Of a DNA stretch of 42,842 nucleotides, positions 42,698 to 42,842 are shown in pieces; position 1 is the first letter of the stretch, and every line of letters begins with the position of its first letter. Origin of the DNA: Bdellovibrionales bacterium (lineage in GTDB: Bacteria > Bdellovibrionota > Bdellovibrionia > Bdellovibrionales > JAKFYE01); the NCBI GenBank assembly GCA_021731045.1, contig JAKFYE010000008.1, forward strand, positions 1-42,842, written 5' to 3'. A model generated the notes under the pieces. It did no database searches and had not been told where the DNA came from. It was given only the letters and a program-made list of their open reading frames with translations. A program made the translations under genes and the position numbers.

Positions 42698-42832
42698 AAA
42701 AAATATTTTACCCCGCCTCGGAATTGGCCAGAACGGAACGGGCTCAAGGGCCCATTTAAGGGCCACGCCCGTCCGCCAATCTTCCACTTAAAAATTCTCG
42801 ACAACAAAACCTTTTCCTAGCCGCTAGAACTT
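42698..42832 (-). repeat. Right arm of inverted repeat flanking the HNH gene
   Basis: Reverse complement of the left arm (41216-41351) at about the same length (135 bp against 136). It lacks the middle part (about 190 bp) of the direct repeat but carries its own palindrome 13 nt inside. The last 10 bases of the window continue past it. The interval 42635-42842 has no gene. Confidence 0.8.
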
Positions 42833-42842
42833 CGCAAGCTAA

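Larger units (their letters stand above)
41216..42832 (+). mobile_element. Putative HNH-containing element bounded by inverted repeats
   Basis: The HNH gene is the only gene between inverted arms 41216-41351 and 42698-42832. There is no transposase or recombinase, and no target-site duplication could be recognised. It may move by homing-type cleavage and repair, or be a locally duplicated repeat region around a resident gene. Confidence 0.4.

Noticed and set aside
40944-42842. CRISPR array
   Set aside because: The repeats are long, few and irregularly spaced, without uniform spacers or cas genes.

Overview
The window (about 40-43 % G+C by eye) looks like chromosomal DNA from a Gram-negative predatory or deltaproteobacterium-like lineage, most probably Bdellovibrionota. 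The evidence is the mix of an Mla/MCE lipid transporter, Tol system, MotAB, lipoproteins, FtsEX-EnvC-CtpA, a SUF operon with an Rrf2 regulator and Nfu, and an HNH-nuclease/repeat unit. The assignment rests on gene content and style only; no database search was possible.

Layout. 1-4051: an Mla-type phospholipid transport operon with TWO ATPases, TWO MlaE permeases, one MCE protein and a probable outer-membrane barrel. 4205-4427: a candidate structured RNA, a bidirectional terminator and a minus-strand gene for a 21-residue lysine-rich peptide. 4577-7406: two TadB/TadC-like T2SF proteins, a secreted protein and a Ser/Thr kinase with a PEGA-like tail. 7414-9711 (minus): histidine kinase, OmpR-type regulator and a small secreted PsiF-like protein; then a GNAT acetyltransferase. 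10467-13212: reverse transsulfuration (cystathionine beta-synthase and gamma-lyase/synthase). 13272-13643: promoter, tRNA-Phe, a 128-bp palindrome, a terminator and an inverted tRNA 3'-end relic. 13652-16624 (minus): lipoprotein, glycosyltransferase, WecE-like aminotransferase. 16695-19376: tRNA-dihydrouridine synthase and an ABC-2 exporter. 19380-22415: GT51 transglycosylase, an SDR epimerase, a cyclic-nucleotide-binding protein and a PAP2 phosphatase. 22517-24032: MotA/MotB. 24029-28101 (minus): cyclophilin and tolQ-R-A/tonB-B. 28268-33995: rrf2-sufB-sufC-sufD-sufS-nfu. 33996-36316 (minus): an anchored protein and an HEYGH-motif lipoprotein with a PPC-like domain. 36470-40849: conserved small protein, ftsE, ftsX, envC-like, ctpA. 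40850-42842: long direct and inverted repeats and four palindromes (consensus CTGTCG-NN-CGACAGG) around an HNH endonuclease gene.

How it works together. Much of the window serves the envelope: lipid trafficking (Mla), the Tol machine, peptidoglycan synthesis and splitting (GT51, FtsEX/EnvC, CtpA) and surface glycans. The most interesting points are (i) the two Mla ATPases, whose active-site changes (E to D, H to N, signature G to Y) all fall in one composite ATP site, predicting an asymmetric heterodimeric lipid transporter; (ii) the HNH gene flanked by long inverted repeats with recurrent palindromes, one of them inside the gene; (iii) the KKKAT-repeat micropeptide; and (iv) several regulatory hairpins, notably a terminator-like stem ending just before the tolQ start codon and a perfect 13-bp hairpin where the response-regulator ribosome-binding site should be.
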